64,000 nucleotides of DNA from Thalassovita taeanensis (GTDB lineage: Bacteria > Pseudomonadota > Alphaproteobacteria > Rhodobacterales > Rhodobacteraceae). How positions within the stretch are numbered: position 1 is the first letter of the stretch; each line of letters begins with the position of its first letter. Shown in pieces: positions 44,257-53,338 of the stretch. The notes beneath the pieces were generated by a model. That model did not search any database. It was not told the DNA's origin and was given only the letters and a program-made list of their open reading frames with translations. Made by a program: the position numbers and the translations under genes. The DNA lies in contig NZ_FOEP01000015.1 of assembly GCF_900110775.1 (NCBI RefSeq), positions 1 to 64,000 of the forward strand, written 5' to 3'.

Positions 44257-45058
44257 TCCAACTCGCCCGCCCAGCCCCAAAATTATCGCAGTTGCAAATC
44301 AAAAAGGCGGCGTTGGGAAAACGACCACTACGATAAATTTGGGTGCCGCTTTGGCCTCTAAGGGCTGCCGGGTGCTGATTATTGACCTCGATCCACAAGG
44401 GAATGCTTCCACAGGCCTCGGGATCGAAACCGAAGACCGAGAGTTCACGACATACGAACTTCTTCTGGAGGACATCGATCTTGGTCGCGTCATTCAGCCC
44501 ACGAAAACAGAAGGTCTGAGCATTGTTCCTGCTACGGTAGATTTAAGCTCGGCGGATATCGAGTTGATTTCAAATGAGAAGAGAAGCTTCCTGTTGTATG
44601 ATGCGCTTCGGCAGCACGCGATGGACAGCTACGCTTACGATTTTATTCTGATCGATTGTCCTCCTTCGCTCAACCTACTGACGGTTAACGCAATGGTGGC
44701 TGCGCATTCTGTCCTCGTTCCGCTTCAGTCAGAGTTTTTCGCGCTTGAGGGCTTGTCACAACTAATGCTGACAATTCGCGAGGTGAGGCAAACCGCGAAC
44801 AAGGCGCTTCGGATTGAAGGAGTTGTTCTGACAATGTATGATGCTCGGAATAATCTTTCGCAACAGGTGGAAGCTGACGCGCGCAGCAACCTTGGTGAAT
44901 TGGTGTTTGACACCGTGATTCCGCGCAATGTGCGCGTCAGCGAAGCACCATCCTATGCGGTTTCGGTTTTGGATTATGATCCAAACTCCAAGGGTGCTCG
45001 GGCGTATTTGCAGCTCGCGCAGGAATTGCTGTCGAAAAATATTCGCGCGGTAGCGTGA
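44249..45058 (+). CDS. parA: Chromosome partitioning ATPase ParA
   Basis: This 269-residue ParA/Soj ATPase has the deviant Walker A motif KGGVGKTTT (residues 19-27), LIIDLDPQGNASTGLG, and FILIDCPPSLNLLTVNA with Walker B. It dimerises on ATP and DNA and pulls the ParB-parS complex toward the pole. Length fits the chromosomal, non-plasmid, type. It overlaps rsmG and lies 13 bases before parB. Confidence 0.97.
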   Translation: MSDPTRPPSPKIIAVANQKGGVGKTTTTINLGAALASKGCRVLIIDLDPQGNASTGLGIETEDREFTTYELLLEDIDLGRVIQPTKTEGLSIVPATVDLSSADIELISNEKRSFLLYDALRQHAMDSYAYDFILIDCPPSLNLLTVNAMVAAHSVLVPLQSEFFALEGLSQLMLTIREVRQTANKALRIEGVVLTMYDARNNLSQQVEADARSNLGELVFDTVIPRNVRVSEAPSYAVSVLDYDPNSKGARAYLQLAQELLSKNIRAVA

Positions 45059-45071
45059 CGCAGGAGAAAAT

Positions 45072-45983
45072 ATGACCGATAAGATTCAAAAAACCCGAGG
45101 CTTGGGTCGCGGACTTTCTGCGTTGATGGCGGACGTTTCCCCGCAGGCCGCACCGGAGTCAACGCAGGCACGCCGCGCAGACCTTATGGTTCCGATCGAG
45201 AGGGTGCAGCCGAATCCCGATCAGCCTCGTCGTACGTTCACCCAGGACCAAATGGAGGAGCTTGCGGCCTCGATCAGAGAAAAGGGGATTATTCAGCCAC
45301 TGATCGTCAGGCAAAAGCCGGGAAATGCTGAAATTTACGAGATTGTAGCAGGGGAACGACGCTGGCGTGCCGCGCAAATGGCGATGCAGCATACGATTCC
45401 GGTGATTGTACGGGACTTTAATGATACCGAAGTTCTTGAAATCGCCATCATCGAAAACGTTCAGCGTTCGGATCTGAACGCAGTGGAAGAGGCGCTTGGA
45501 TATAAGCAGCTGATGGAAAAGTTTGGCCACACTCAGGAAAAGCTGTCTGATGTTCTGGGAAAAAGTCGCAGCTATATTGCGAATTTGGTGCGCCTGCTTC
45601 AGTTGCCAGATGAGGTTCAGGAATACGTGCGCGACGGGAAACTAACCGCCGGCCATGCGCGTGCATTGATTACGTCGGATGATCCCGTCACGCTGGCAAA
45701 AAAGGTCATTCATTCAGGCTTGTCTGTGAGGGATACTGAAAAGCTCGCCAAGAAACCCGTGAGTAATATTTTTGACGACGAAAGCATGCCGCGGAATGCC
45801 CCTAAGCCACAGGTGAATAAAGACGCTGATACGCGTGCGCTGGAGGGTGATCTTTCGGCCGCGCTTGGAATGAAGATCTCAATTGATCACGATCCCGGTC
45901 AAGAATCGGGAAAAGTGACTGTTTCTTATGGATCTCTTGATGAGCTGGATGAGTTGTGTCGAATGCTGTCGGCTATGCGCTAG
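45072..45983 (+). CDS. parB: Chromosome partitioning protein ParB
   Basis: This 303-residue ParB starts GLGRGLSALMADVS. It has the CTP-binding N domain with QPNPDQPRRTFTQ and the GERRWRAAQMA box, the ENVQRSDLNAVEEALGY segment, the helix-turn-helix KLSDVLGKSRSYIANLVRLLQLP that reads parS, and a C-terminal dimerisation domain. Its targets are the two parS sites just upstream. It overlaps the convergent ybaN-like gene by 11 bases. Confidence 0.97.
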   Translation: MTDKIQKTRGLGRGLSALMADVSPQAAPESTQARRADLMVPIERVQPNPDQPRRTFTQDQMEELAASIREKGIIQPLIVRQKPGNAEIYEIVAGERRWRAAQMAMQHTIPVIVRDFNDTEVLEIAIIENVQRSDLNAVEEALGYKQLMEKFGHTQEKLSDVLGKSRSYIANLVRLLQLPDEVQEYVRDGKLTAGHARALITSDDPVTLAKKVIHSGLSVRDTEKLAKKPVSNIFDDESMPRNAPKPQVNKDADTRALEGDLSAALGMKISIDHDPGQESGKVTVSYGSLDELDELCRMLSAMR

Positions 45984-46326
45984 GGCGGCTCCAGATAAAC
46001 ACTAGCACGGAAGCGAGAGTCACAGCCTGAATTATCAAGATCATGGGCTTGAGTCCCATGATCAAAGATATTGCGAAGACAAATACGATGGATACGGTCG
46101 CAATTTTCTTTGCTTTTGGTTGAATTGCACCTCGTTCTTGCCAATCTAGGATCGACGGCCCGAACACCGGATGAGTGATCAGCCATGCATGCATCCGTTC
46201 GCTTGATCTCGCAAAGCAAAATGCCGCGAGTAGCATGAAGGGGACTGTGGGTAGCAACGGAAGAAATACTCCGACCAAGCCAAATCCGACACTAACTAGC
46301 CCTAAAATACCCCAGATCAGTCTCAT
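45973..46326 (-). CDS. YbaN family (DUF454) membrane protein
   Basis: This 117-residue protein has membrane segments near residues 4-40 and 76-112 and the DUF454 signature FLPLLPTVPFMLLAAFCFARSSER followed by HAWLITHPVFGPSI. The function of the family is unknown. It lies one base downstream of hemW's stop side in the same leftward direction and its 3' end overlaps parB. Confidence 0.88.
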   Translation of the reverse strand: MRLIWGILGLVSVGFGLVGVFLPLLPTVPFMLLAAFCFARSSERMHAWLITHPVFGPSILDWQERGAIQPKAKKIATVSIVFVFAISLIMGLKPMILIIQAVTLASVLVFIWSRPSA

Positions 46327-46327
46327 C

Positions 46328-47485
46328 TCAATCCGCCAATAGTTCTTTTAGAACAGCATTTAAGACCATGCGCCCAGAGGGTGTGACGCAAACCATGCCG
46401 CTTCGAGATTGAAGCATCCCAAGATCCTCAAGATAGCTCACGTTGGTGGGATTCAAGGGGCTTCCGGACAAGGCTTCGTAGCGATGGATATCAATCCCGG
46501 AAGAAAGTCGGAGCCCCATCATCAGGAACTCGCTGGCTTGATCGCGCAACTCTATACGTTGGAGTAACTTTTCCCCGTTTCCTTGCTCGACCCGCTCCAG
46601 CCATTTGTTGGGGTTCGACCATGCCTCGGTCGCATGGCGCTGTCCATTGAGCGTCATGCGGCCATGAGCACCTGGGCCGATGCCAAGATAATCGCCATAG
46701 CGCCAGTATATATTGTTGTGTCGCGACTCCGCGCCTGGTTTGGCGTGGTTAGAGACCTCATAGGCTTCCATGCCGACGGTGCCGCAGATGTCTTGCGTGG
46801 CAATATACATGTCAGCTGAAATGTCGTCTTCGGGGAGGCCGCGCAGAAGACCGCGATCATACCTGTCCCCAAATGCGGTACCGCTCTCGATCGTCAATTG
46901 GTAAAGGGAAAGGTGATCAATCGCCATGGAGAGCGCCTGTTTCAGTTCGTCTTTCCACGCGTCCAGAGTTTGGTCCTGACGAGCATAGATGAGGTCAAAG
47001 CTGACACGCTCGAACTGAGAACGTGCGATATCAAACGCCGCGCGGGCTTCTTCGACGGTGTGAATACGGCCCAAACGGCGTAAATCGGCGTTGTTTAGAG
47101 CCTGAATGCCCATGGACACGCGATTAACGCCGGCGTCGGCATACCCTCGAAACCGACCGGCGTCGACCGATCCCGGGTTGGCTTCTAATGTGACCTCTAA
47201 ACTATTGGCGACGGGCCAGTGATGGCGAATACGATCCAGAACGCCATGCACAACGTCAGGGTTCATCAGGCTGGGCGTTCCGCCGCCAAAGAAGACCGAG
47301 GTCAGGACACGATGCGGCACCAAAGCCGCATATCTGTCAATTTCAGAAATATAGGCTTTGAGCCAGCGCCTTTGATCGACCTCGCGAGCCACATGGCTGT
47401 TGAAGTCGCAGTAGGGGCATTTGGCCTGACAAAAAGGCCAATGGATATAAAGGCCAAAGCCTCCTTGTTCCCAATCCTCAGCCAA
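46328..47485 (-). CDS. hemW: Radical SAM haem chaperone HemW
   Basis: This 385-residue radical SAM protein belongs to the HemN-like family. The cluster-binding CxxxCxxC is Cys19, Cys23 and Cys26 (FCQAKCPYC), followed by [10 protein letters not shown] and the HemN-type [15 protein letters not shown] segment. It is shorter than true HemN and lacks the N-terminal extension, so HemW, which inserts or transfers haem, is the better call. It overlaps rdgB by eight bases in the run rph-rdgB-hemW. Confidence 0.92.
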   Translation of the reverse strand: MAEDWEQGGFGLYIHWPFCQAKCPYCDFNSHVAREVDQRRWLKAYISEIDRYAALVPHRVLTSVFFGGGTPSLMNPDVVHGVLDRIRHHWPVANSLEVTLEANPGSVDAGRFRGYADAGVNRVSMGIQALNNADLRRLGRIHTVEEARAAFDIARSQFERVSFDLIYARQDQTLDAWKDELKQALSMAIDHLSLYQLTIESGTAFGDRYDRGLLRGLPEDDISADMYIATQDICGTVGMEAYEVSNHAKPGAESRHNNIYWRYGDYLGIGPGAHGRMTLNGQRHATEAWSNPNKWLERVEQGNGEKLLQRIELRDQASEFLMMGLRLSSGIDIHRYEALSGSPLNPTNVSYLEDLGMLQSRSGMVCVTPSGRMVLNAVLKELLAD

Positions 47486-48086
47486 AGCAACCCTGAACGA
47501 GCTTAGTAAAGGCGTCTGTTCTATGACTCATGCGATGCTTGCGTGCGGGATCCATTTCGCCAAAGGTTTCGACCTCTCCATTTGGCAAAAAGACGGGATC
47601 AAACCCGAACCCGTTCTGCCCACGCATAGGCCAGACGACTTGCCCGTCTACACGACCTTCGAAAACTTCATCATGCCCATCTGGCCAAGCCAGACAAAGG
47701 GTGCAGTGAAAGGCCGCGTTCCGGGGAAGGAGGGCTCGCTTCGCTTCCAGCAGAGTCCAAACTTTTTCCATTGCCATAGGAAAGTCGCGGCCGTTTGGTG
47801 TTTCTGCCCAATCCGCAGTATAGACACCGGGTGCTCCGTCCAGAGCTTCAACCGTGATACCGCTGTCGTCTGACAACGCTGGCAGCCCTGTGGCTTGGGC
47901 CGCGAAATGCGCCTTAAGACGGGCATTCCCCGCGAAGGTGTCTTCAGTCTCGTCCGGCTCTTCCAGCCCATGCTCGGCGGCAGAAGAGATGGTGATGCCA
48001 AAGGGCGCAAGCAGTTCAGAAATTTCACGCAGCTTTCCAGCGTTGTGACTCGCCAGAATCAGCTTATCGCCCGTGAATTTACGCAT
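47478..48086 (-). CDS. rdgB: XTP/dITP pyrophosphatase RdgB
   Basis: RdgB hydrolyses non-canonical purine triphosphates such as dITP and XTP, keeping them out of DNA. The 202-residue protein has [14 protein letters not shown] at the start, the catalytic [23 protein letters not shown] and a C-terminal [12 protein letters not shown] and HRTDAF, all typical of the HAM1/RdgB family. It overlaps rph and hemW by eight bases each. Confidence 0.96.
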   Translation of the reverse strand: MRKFTGDKLILASHNAGKLREISELLAPFGITISSAAEHGLEEPDETEDTFAGNARLKAHFAAQATGLPALSDDSGITVEALDGAPGVYTADWAETPNGRDFPMAMEKVWTLLEAKRALLPRNAAFHCTLCLAWPDGHDEVFEGRVDGQVVWPMRGQNGFGFDPVFLPNGEVETFGEMDPARKHRMSHRTDAFTKLVQGCFG

Positions 48087-48795
48087 CGACTGCTGTCCTT
48101 TGCGCCGCTACCAATTCGCCCACACCCTTTTCTGCCAGATCCAGAAGCTGGTTCATTTGGTCGCGGGAATACGTTGCGCCCTCGGCCGACATCTGCACTT
48201 CTATCAGGCGGTGGCTCGCCAGCATAATGAAGTTTCCGTCAACCCCGGCCTCGCTGTCCTCGGGATAGTCCAGATCAAGCACCGGCTGACCTGCATAGAT
48301 ACCGCAGCTTACCGCTGCGACGGGCTCGATCAGCGGATCAGTTGTAACCTGCCCAGTTTTCATCAGCTTGTCCACGGCAAGACGCAGCGCGACCCAACCG
48401 CCGGTAATCGACGCGCAACGCGTGCCGCCATCGGCCTGTATCACGTCACAGTCCACCGTGATTTGGCGCTCGCCCAACGCGACCCGATCAACGCCCGCGC
48501 GCAGAGACCTTCCGATAAGACGTTGAATTTCAACAGTTCTTCCGCCTTGCTTCCCCATGTCAGCTTCGCGGCGCATCCGGCTTGTCGTGGATCGGGGCAG
48601 CATTCCGTATTCGGCCGTAACCCATCCCAGCCCAGAGCCCTTGATAAACGGTGGTACGCGATCCTCGATCGTGGCAGTACAAAGAACATGGGTGTCGCCC
48701 ATGCGGATCATGCAAGAGCCTTCCGCGTGTTTCGTCACGCCGGTTTCGATTGAAACTGCGCGCATTTCACTTAGATTTCTTCCGGACGGCCGCAT
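48079..48795 (-). CDS. rph: Ribonuclease PH
   Basis: RNase PH trims the 3' ends of tRNA precursors phosphorolytically. The 238-residue protein starts [12 protein letters not shown] and contains [43 protein letters not shown] and [19 protein letters not shown], and the C-terminal VDGNFIML region. Start at ATG 48795 (AAGGGGATCACC upstream); the frame stays open far beyond, antisense to hrcA, which is discarded. Divergent from hrcA. Confidence 0.96.
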   Translation of the reverse strand: MRPSGRNLSEMRAVSIETGVTKHAEGSCMIRMGDTHVLCTATIEDRVPPFIKGSGLGWVTAEYGMLPRSTTSRMRREADMGKQGGRTVEIQRLIGRSLRAGVDRVALGERQITVDCDVIQADGGTRCASITGGWVALRLAVDKLMKTGQVTTDPLIEPVAAVSCGIYAGQPVLDLDYPEDSEAGVDGNFIMLASHRLIEVQMSAEGATYSRDQMNQLLDLAEKGVGELVAAQRTAVDA

Positions 48796-48857
48796 GGTGA
48801 TCCCCTTTTGCTTTGCCGGTGGAGATACAGGCCCTACGGGCCTATGTGCAAGCCCGA

Positions 48858-48885
48858 TTGACCTTTGCGGCTCATCCTCTTTAAT
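48858..48885 (+). promoter_or_regulatory. Candidate promoter of hrcA-grpE
   Basis: TTGACC (48858-48863) and TTTAAT (48880-48885) are separated by 16 bases, a good sigma-70-type match just upstream of hrcA. Transcription would begin only some ten bases before the start codon. No CIRCE inverted repeat is seen here. Confidence 0.45.
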
Positions 48886-48900
48886 GGCCCACTGGATGGG

Positions 48901-49974
48901 ATGATGATTATGAAAGAAGGCGCGAACATTCTGGAAGAGATGAACGACCGCTCGCGCGAGGTTTTCCGGCGCGTGGTCGAAAGCTATCTTGCAAGCGGAG
49001 ACCCAGTGGGGTCGCGTACGCTTACACGGTCCATGAACGAACAAGTCAGCGCCGCGACAATCAGAAATGTCATGCAGGACTTGGAACATATGGGGCTTCT
49101 GGGAAGCCCGCACATTTCTGCCGGGCGCGTACCCACGCAAATGGGCCTGCGCATGTTTGTAGATGGTCTGCTGGAGGTTCGCGATCTTGACGTCCAGGAT
49201 CGGCAAAAAATTGATGAAACGCTCAACGCAAATGCGCATCATGTTGGTGGGCTCTTGGATCGGGTCAGCACGGCTCTCTCTGGCGTCACGCGCGGTGCGT
49301 CTTTGGTTTTGGCGCCCAAGCGCGAAGCACCGATCAAGCATGTTGAATTTGTTTCGCTCGCGCAAGACAGGGCGCTTGTTGTCTTGGTATTTGCGGATGG
49401 CAACGTTGAAAACCGGCTGTTCACACCTCCTGCCGGGCAAACCCCCTCGTCTATGCGCGAGGCGGCCAATTTCCTAAACTCTCTGATCGAGGGCAAAACG
49501 CTATCTGATCTCAGTACCGCTATTCGGCACGAGATACTTGTGCGTCGGCAAGAGATTGACGGGTTGGCCCGCGATCTGGTGGAAAGCGGCATGGCTGTCT
49601 GGGAGGATGAAGGCGAGCGCCACGAAAGGTTGATCGTGCGAGGCCGATCAAATTTGCTTCAGGCAGAGGGCGGGGAAGAGGACCTTGAGCGGATAAGAAC
49701 CCTGTTTGATGATCTTGAACGAAAGCGGGACATCGCCGATTTTCTGGATCTGACCGAACAGGGCGACGGTGTGCGCATTTTTATTGGTTCCGAGAACAAA
49801 CTTTTCTCACTTTCGGGTTCCTCTTTGGTGGTCTCTCCATATATGAACGCTGATCGTAAGATTATCGGTGCGGTTGGGGTCATCGGGCCCACGCGCCTGA
49901 ACTATGGACGAATTGTGCCGATTGTGGATTACACGGCGCAACTGGTTGGCAAACTGATGTCTGACCGGAGCTAG
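48901..49974 (+). CDS. hrcA: Heat-inducible transcription repressor HrcA
   Basis: This 357-residue repressor binds CIRCE elements upstream of groESL or dnaK operons. It has the winged-helix N domain ([28 protein letters not shown], with [18 protein letters not shown] as recognition region) and the GAF-like middle with [16 protein letters not shown]. The C-terminal part contains [29 protein letters not shown]. Starts at 48901, 48904 or 48910 are all possible. grpE follows within 16 bases. Confidence 0.95.
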   Translation: MMIMKEGANILEEMNDRSREVFRRVVESYLASGDPVGSRTLTRSMNEQVSAATIRNVMQDLEHMGLLGSPHISAGRVPTQMGLRMFVDGLLEVRDLDVQDRQKIDETLNANAHHVGGLLDRVSTALSGVTRGASLVLAPKREAPIKHVEFVSLAQDRALVVLVFADGNVENRLFTPPAGQTPSSMREAANFLNSLIEGKTLSDLSTAIRHEILVRRQEIDGLARDLVESGMAVWEDEGERHERLIVRGRSNLLQAEGGEEDLERIRTLFDDLERKRDIADFLDLTEQGDGVRIFIGSENKLFSLSGSSLVVSPYMNADRKIIGAVGVIGPTRLNYGRIVPIVDYTAQLVGKLMSDRS

Positions 49975-49989
49975 AGGTGGATTGTGGCA

Positions 49990-50547
49990 ATGGCCAAAAA
50001 TGACGACTTTCTCGACGATATCGAAGCCGCCGAGGCAGAGACCTATGCCGAGGACATGACCGAGTTTTCAGACGAAGAGCTGGAGCTTGATGCGCTACGC
50101 GCAGAGCGTGATGAGTACAAAGACAAATTTGTTCGCGCGCTCGCTGACGCAGAGAATGCACGCAAGCGGTCCGAAAAGGACCGGCGCGAGGCGGAAAATT
50201 ACGGTGGGTCAAAGCTGGCGCGTGACATGTTGCCGGTGTACGACAATATGAAGCGTGCATTGGAAGCCGCAACAGACGAGCAGCGTGAGGCCTTTGGTTC
50301 TCTGCTGGAAGGCGTAGAATTGACGATGCGAGAGCTTTTGAACGTATTCAAGAAGCACGGGATCACGTTGATCGCGCCACAGGTGGGTGACAAGTTCGAC
50401 CCGCTGCACCATCAGGCGATGTTTGACGCTCCCGTACCGAATACAGTTGCTGGTGATATCATTCAGGTTTCGACCGAAGGCTTCATGCTGCACGACCGTT
50501 TGCTGCGCCCTGCACAGGTCGGGGTGTCGTCCACTCCGGCAGGCTAA
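49990..50547 (+). CDS. grpE: Nucleotide exchange factor GrpE
   Basis: This 185-residue co-chaperone speeds ADP release from DnaK. It has an acidic N terminus, a long coiled-coil (LELDALRAERDEYKDKFVRALADAENARKRSEKDRREAE), DMLPVYDNMKRAL and a C-terminal beta domain with VGDKFDPLHHQAMF and GFMLHDRLLRPAQVGV. ATG at 49990 is nine bases after AGGTGG; a GTG at 49984 is less well placed. hrcA-grpE is a standard pair; dnaKJ is not in the window. Confidence 0.95.
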   Translation: MAKNDDFLDDIEAAEAETYAEDMTEFSDEELELDALRAERDEYKDKFVRALADAENARKRSEKDRREAENYGGSKLARDMLPVYDNMKRALEAATDEQREAFGSLLEGVELTMRELLNVFKKHGITLIAPQVGDKFDPLHHQAMFDAPVPNTVAGDIIQVSTEGFMLHDRLLRPAQVGVSSTPAG

Positions 50548-50553
50548 GTACGG

Positions 50554-53208
50554 TTACGATTGAGCCGTATCTTTCAGCTCGTACAATAATTGCAGGGCCT
50601 CCCGCGGCGACAACTCGTCCGGGAGGATCTGCGCCAAGCGCTCCTCGACCTTGCTCGTTTTCGGGTTCGGAGCGGGCGATGCGGGAACCGCCGAAAACAA
50701 TGGAAGATCGTCGATCAGGGTCGCCTTCTTTGCACCCTCTCGTTCACCTTTTTCCAGCGCCTCCAGAACTACGCGCGCACGTGCAACGACCGCGTCGGGC
50801 AGCCCGGCCAACTTGGCTACCTGCACGCCGTATGACCTGTCGGCGGCCCCCTTGCGCACTTCATGCAAGAATATCACGTCGCCATCGAACTCCTTCACTG
50901 CGACGGTGGCATTTTCCACGCCGGGCAACTTGCCGGCGAGGCTGGTAAGCTCATGGTAGTGGGTCGCAAACAGTGCGCGGCAACGGTTAACATCGTGCAA
51001 ATGCTCCAGCGTGGCCCAGGCAATGGAAAGCCCGTCATAGGTTGCTGTGCCGCGCCCGATTTCATCCAGAATTACCAAAGCATGATCATCGGATTGATTG
51101 AGGATGGCTGCTGTTTCAACCATCTCGACCATGAAGGTCGAGCGCCCGCGCGCCAGATCATCTGAAGCACCGACGCGGCTGAACAGTTGACTGACCATCC
51201 CGATATCCGCCTTGCGTGCGGGCACATAGCTTCCCATCTGCGCCAGTAGGGCAATCAGCGCGTTCTGCCGCAAAAAGGTTGATTTACCAGCCATGTTCGG
51301 GCCGGTTAGCAGCCAAATATCTGCCCCATCAGATCCGTCCGCCAGAGAGCAGTCGTTTGCGATGAATGGTCCGCCTCCTTGCTTGCGTAACGCCAGTTCC
51401 ACAACCGGATGGCGCCCGCCCCGGATATCCAGCTTGCGACTGCTATCCACAGTGGGCCGCGTCCAGCTTTCGGCCCGCGCCAAGTCGGACAGGGCGGTCG
51501 CAAGATCAATCTCCGCAAGGCCGCGCGCCGCTGCCCCAATTTGATCAGCTTGGTCCAGAATGGCAGCTTTCAGGCTTTCATAGAGCCGCTTTTCGATTTC
51601 AACAGCTCGCCCGCCGGCGTTGAGGATCTTTGTTTCCATCTCTGAAAGGGGGACGGTCGTGAAGCGAACCTGATTGGCGGTGGTTTGCCGGTGCTTGAAC
51701 GTCTCGGATAGCGGCGCAGACAGCATTTTGTCTGCGTGGGTCGAGGTCACCTCGACAAAATAGCCCAAGACATTGTTGTGCTTGATCTTGAGCGTGGAAA
51801 TGCCTGTCTGTGTCGCGTACTCTTGCTGCATCTGAGCGATCACACCACGCCCCTCGTCGCGCAGTTGCCGCATTTCATCCAGCTCTTCATCATAGCCGGG
51901 CGCGATAAAACCGCCGTCGCGGCTTAGCAATGGCGGTTCGGCGATAAGCGCCTGATCCAGCAAATCCAGAAGCACGTCGTGCCCAACAAGGCTTTTGGTC
52001 GCGTGCACCAGAAGAGCGGGCAGGGCGGCTTGATCCAGCCGCGCAGCGATTTGCAGCGTTTGTTCCAACCCGTTTCGAATGGAAGCAAGATCGCGCGGGC
52101 CGCCCCGGTCAAGCCCAAGCCGTGACATCGCGCGGTCAAGGTCCGGCACCTTGCGCAGGTCGTCACGAAGCAGATCGGTGATGCGTGTCTTTTGCACTGC
52201 AAACTCTACTGAATCCAAACGCGCCTGCACCACCTCCAACACTCGGGAAGGGCTGGAAAGGCGACGCTCTAGCAGGCGCGCTCCTGCTGCGGTCACGGTT
52301 CGGTCAATGGCTGACAGCAGCGACCCTGAACGCCCACCGTTCAGGGCGTGGGTCAGCTCCAGATTACGGCGCGTGGCGGCATCAATTTGCATCACACGTG
52401 ATTGCGCCTCGCGTTGGGGCGTGCGCAAAAGCGGAAGCCTGCCTTTTTGCGTAATCTCCAGATATTCAACGATCGCGCCCATGGCCGATATTTCGGGGCG
52501 TGAAAATTGTCCAAAGGCATCTAGCGAACTGACTTCGAACAAGTCGCAAAGCCGTCTTTCAGATCCGGTACTGTCGAACGCCGCGCGGCCCAGTGGTGTC
52601 AGTGCGGCACCGGATTCAGTCACTGTTTCTGCCAGTTCTTGCTCACTGCCCTCAGGAACGATCACTTCAGAAGGCATCAGCCGCGCCAGTTCTGGACCAA
52701 GCCGAATGGGCGGAAGCGGCATGACATGAAATTCGCCGGTGGAAATATCGGCCCATGCCAAGGCGGCCTCATCCCGGACCAAAGCGTAGGCGCACAGGAA
52801 ATTGTGCCGCCGCGCCTCCAGCAACGCTTCTTCGGTCAAGGTGCCTGGTGTGACCAGACGAACAACTTCGCGGTGCACCACCGACTTCGAGCCGCGCTTT
52901 TTGGCTTCGGCCGGGTTTTCCATCTGCTCGCATACGGCAACGCGAAATCCTTTGCGGATCAGCGACAGCAGGTATCCTTCGGCGGAGTGCACGGGAACGC
53001 CACACATAGGAATATCCTGCCCCAGATGTTTGCCGCGTTTGGTCAGGGCAATGTCCAGCGCTTCCGCCGCCGCAACGGCATCATCGAAGAACATTTCATA
53101 GAAGTCACCCATCCGGTAAAATAGCAGCGCATTTTTGTGCGCGGCTTTGATGTCCAGAAACTGCGCCATCATTGGCGTCATGGCAGCGCTTGTGGTGGTC
53201 ACGTTCAT
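50554..53208 (-). CDS. mutS: DNA mismatch repair protein MutS
   Basis: This 884-residue mismatch sensor has the N-terminal mismatch-binding Phe-x-Glu (GDFYEMFFDDA), the connector and core, and the ATPase domain with GPNMAGKST, GRSTFMVEM, LDEIGRGTATYDG and ATHYHEL. A C-terminal oligomerisation tail follows. I place the start at the ATG at 53208 (MNVTTTSAAMTPMMAQFLDIKAAH); the in-frame extension to 53346 crosses the maeB start and is rejected. It is convergent with grpE (six-base gap) and divergent from maeB. Confidence 0.97.
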   Translation of the reverse strand: MNVTTTSAAMTPMMAQFLDIKAAHKNALLFYRMGDFYEMFFDDAVAAAEALDIALTKRGKHLGQDIPMCGVPVHSAEGYLLSLIRKGFRVAVCEQMENPAEAKKRGSKSVVHREVVRLVTPGTLTEEALLEARRHNFLCAYALVRDEAALAWADISTGEFHVMPLPPIRLGPELARLMPSEVIVPEGSEQELAETVTESGAALTPLGRAAFDSTGSERRLCDLFEVSSLDAFGQFSRPEISAMGAIVEYLEITQKGRLPLLRTPQREAQSRVMQIDAATRRNLELTHALNGGRSGSLLSAIDRTVTAAGARLLERRLSSPSRVLEVVQARLDSVEFAVQKTRITDLLRDDLRKVPDLDRAMSRLGLDRGGPRDLASIRNGLEQTLQIAARLDQAALPALLVHATKSLVGHDVLLDLLDQALIAEPPLLSRDGGFIAPGYDEELDEMRQLRDEGRGVIAQMQQEYATQTGISTLKIKHNNVLGYFVEVTSTHADKMLSAPLSETFKHRQTTANQVRFTTVPLSEMETKILNAGGRAVEIEKRLYESLKAAILDQADQIGAAARGLAEIDLATALSDLARAESWTRPTVDSSRKLDIRGGRHPVVELALRKQGGGPFIANDCSLADGSDGADIWLLTGPNMAGKSTFLRQNALIALLAQMGSYVPARKADIGMVSQLFSRVGASDDLARGRSTFMVEMVETAAILNQSDDHALVILDEIGRGTATYDGLSIAWATLEHLHDVNRCRALFATHYHELTSLAGKLPGVENATVAVKEFDGDVIFLHEVRKGAADRSYGVQVAKLAGLPDAVVARARVVLEALEKGEREGAKKATLIDDLPLFSAVPASPAPNPKTSKVEERLAQILPDELSPREALQLLYELKDTAQS

Positions 53209-53338
53209 CCCCCAGTTAAGTTCGGCGAACCTTACAAACCCCCACCCGGCTGTAAAAGGCGAAAAACGTGTTTCTGTTGAGGCGAGCGCAATAGCACTGT
53301 ATGAGGCACAAGCCCCCTTAGTTACAGGCCCGATCAAT

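Noticed and set aside
48796-49440. In-frame N-terminal extension of rph
   Set aside because: Antisense to hrcA; the ATG at 48795 gives the standard RNase PH start.
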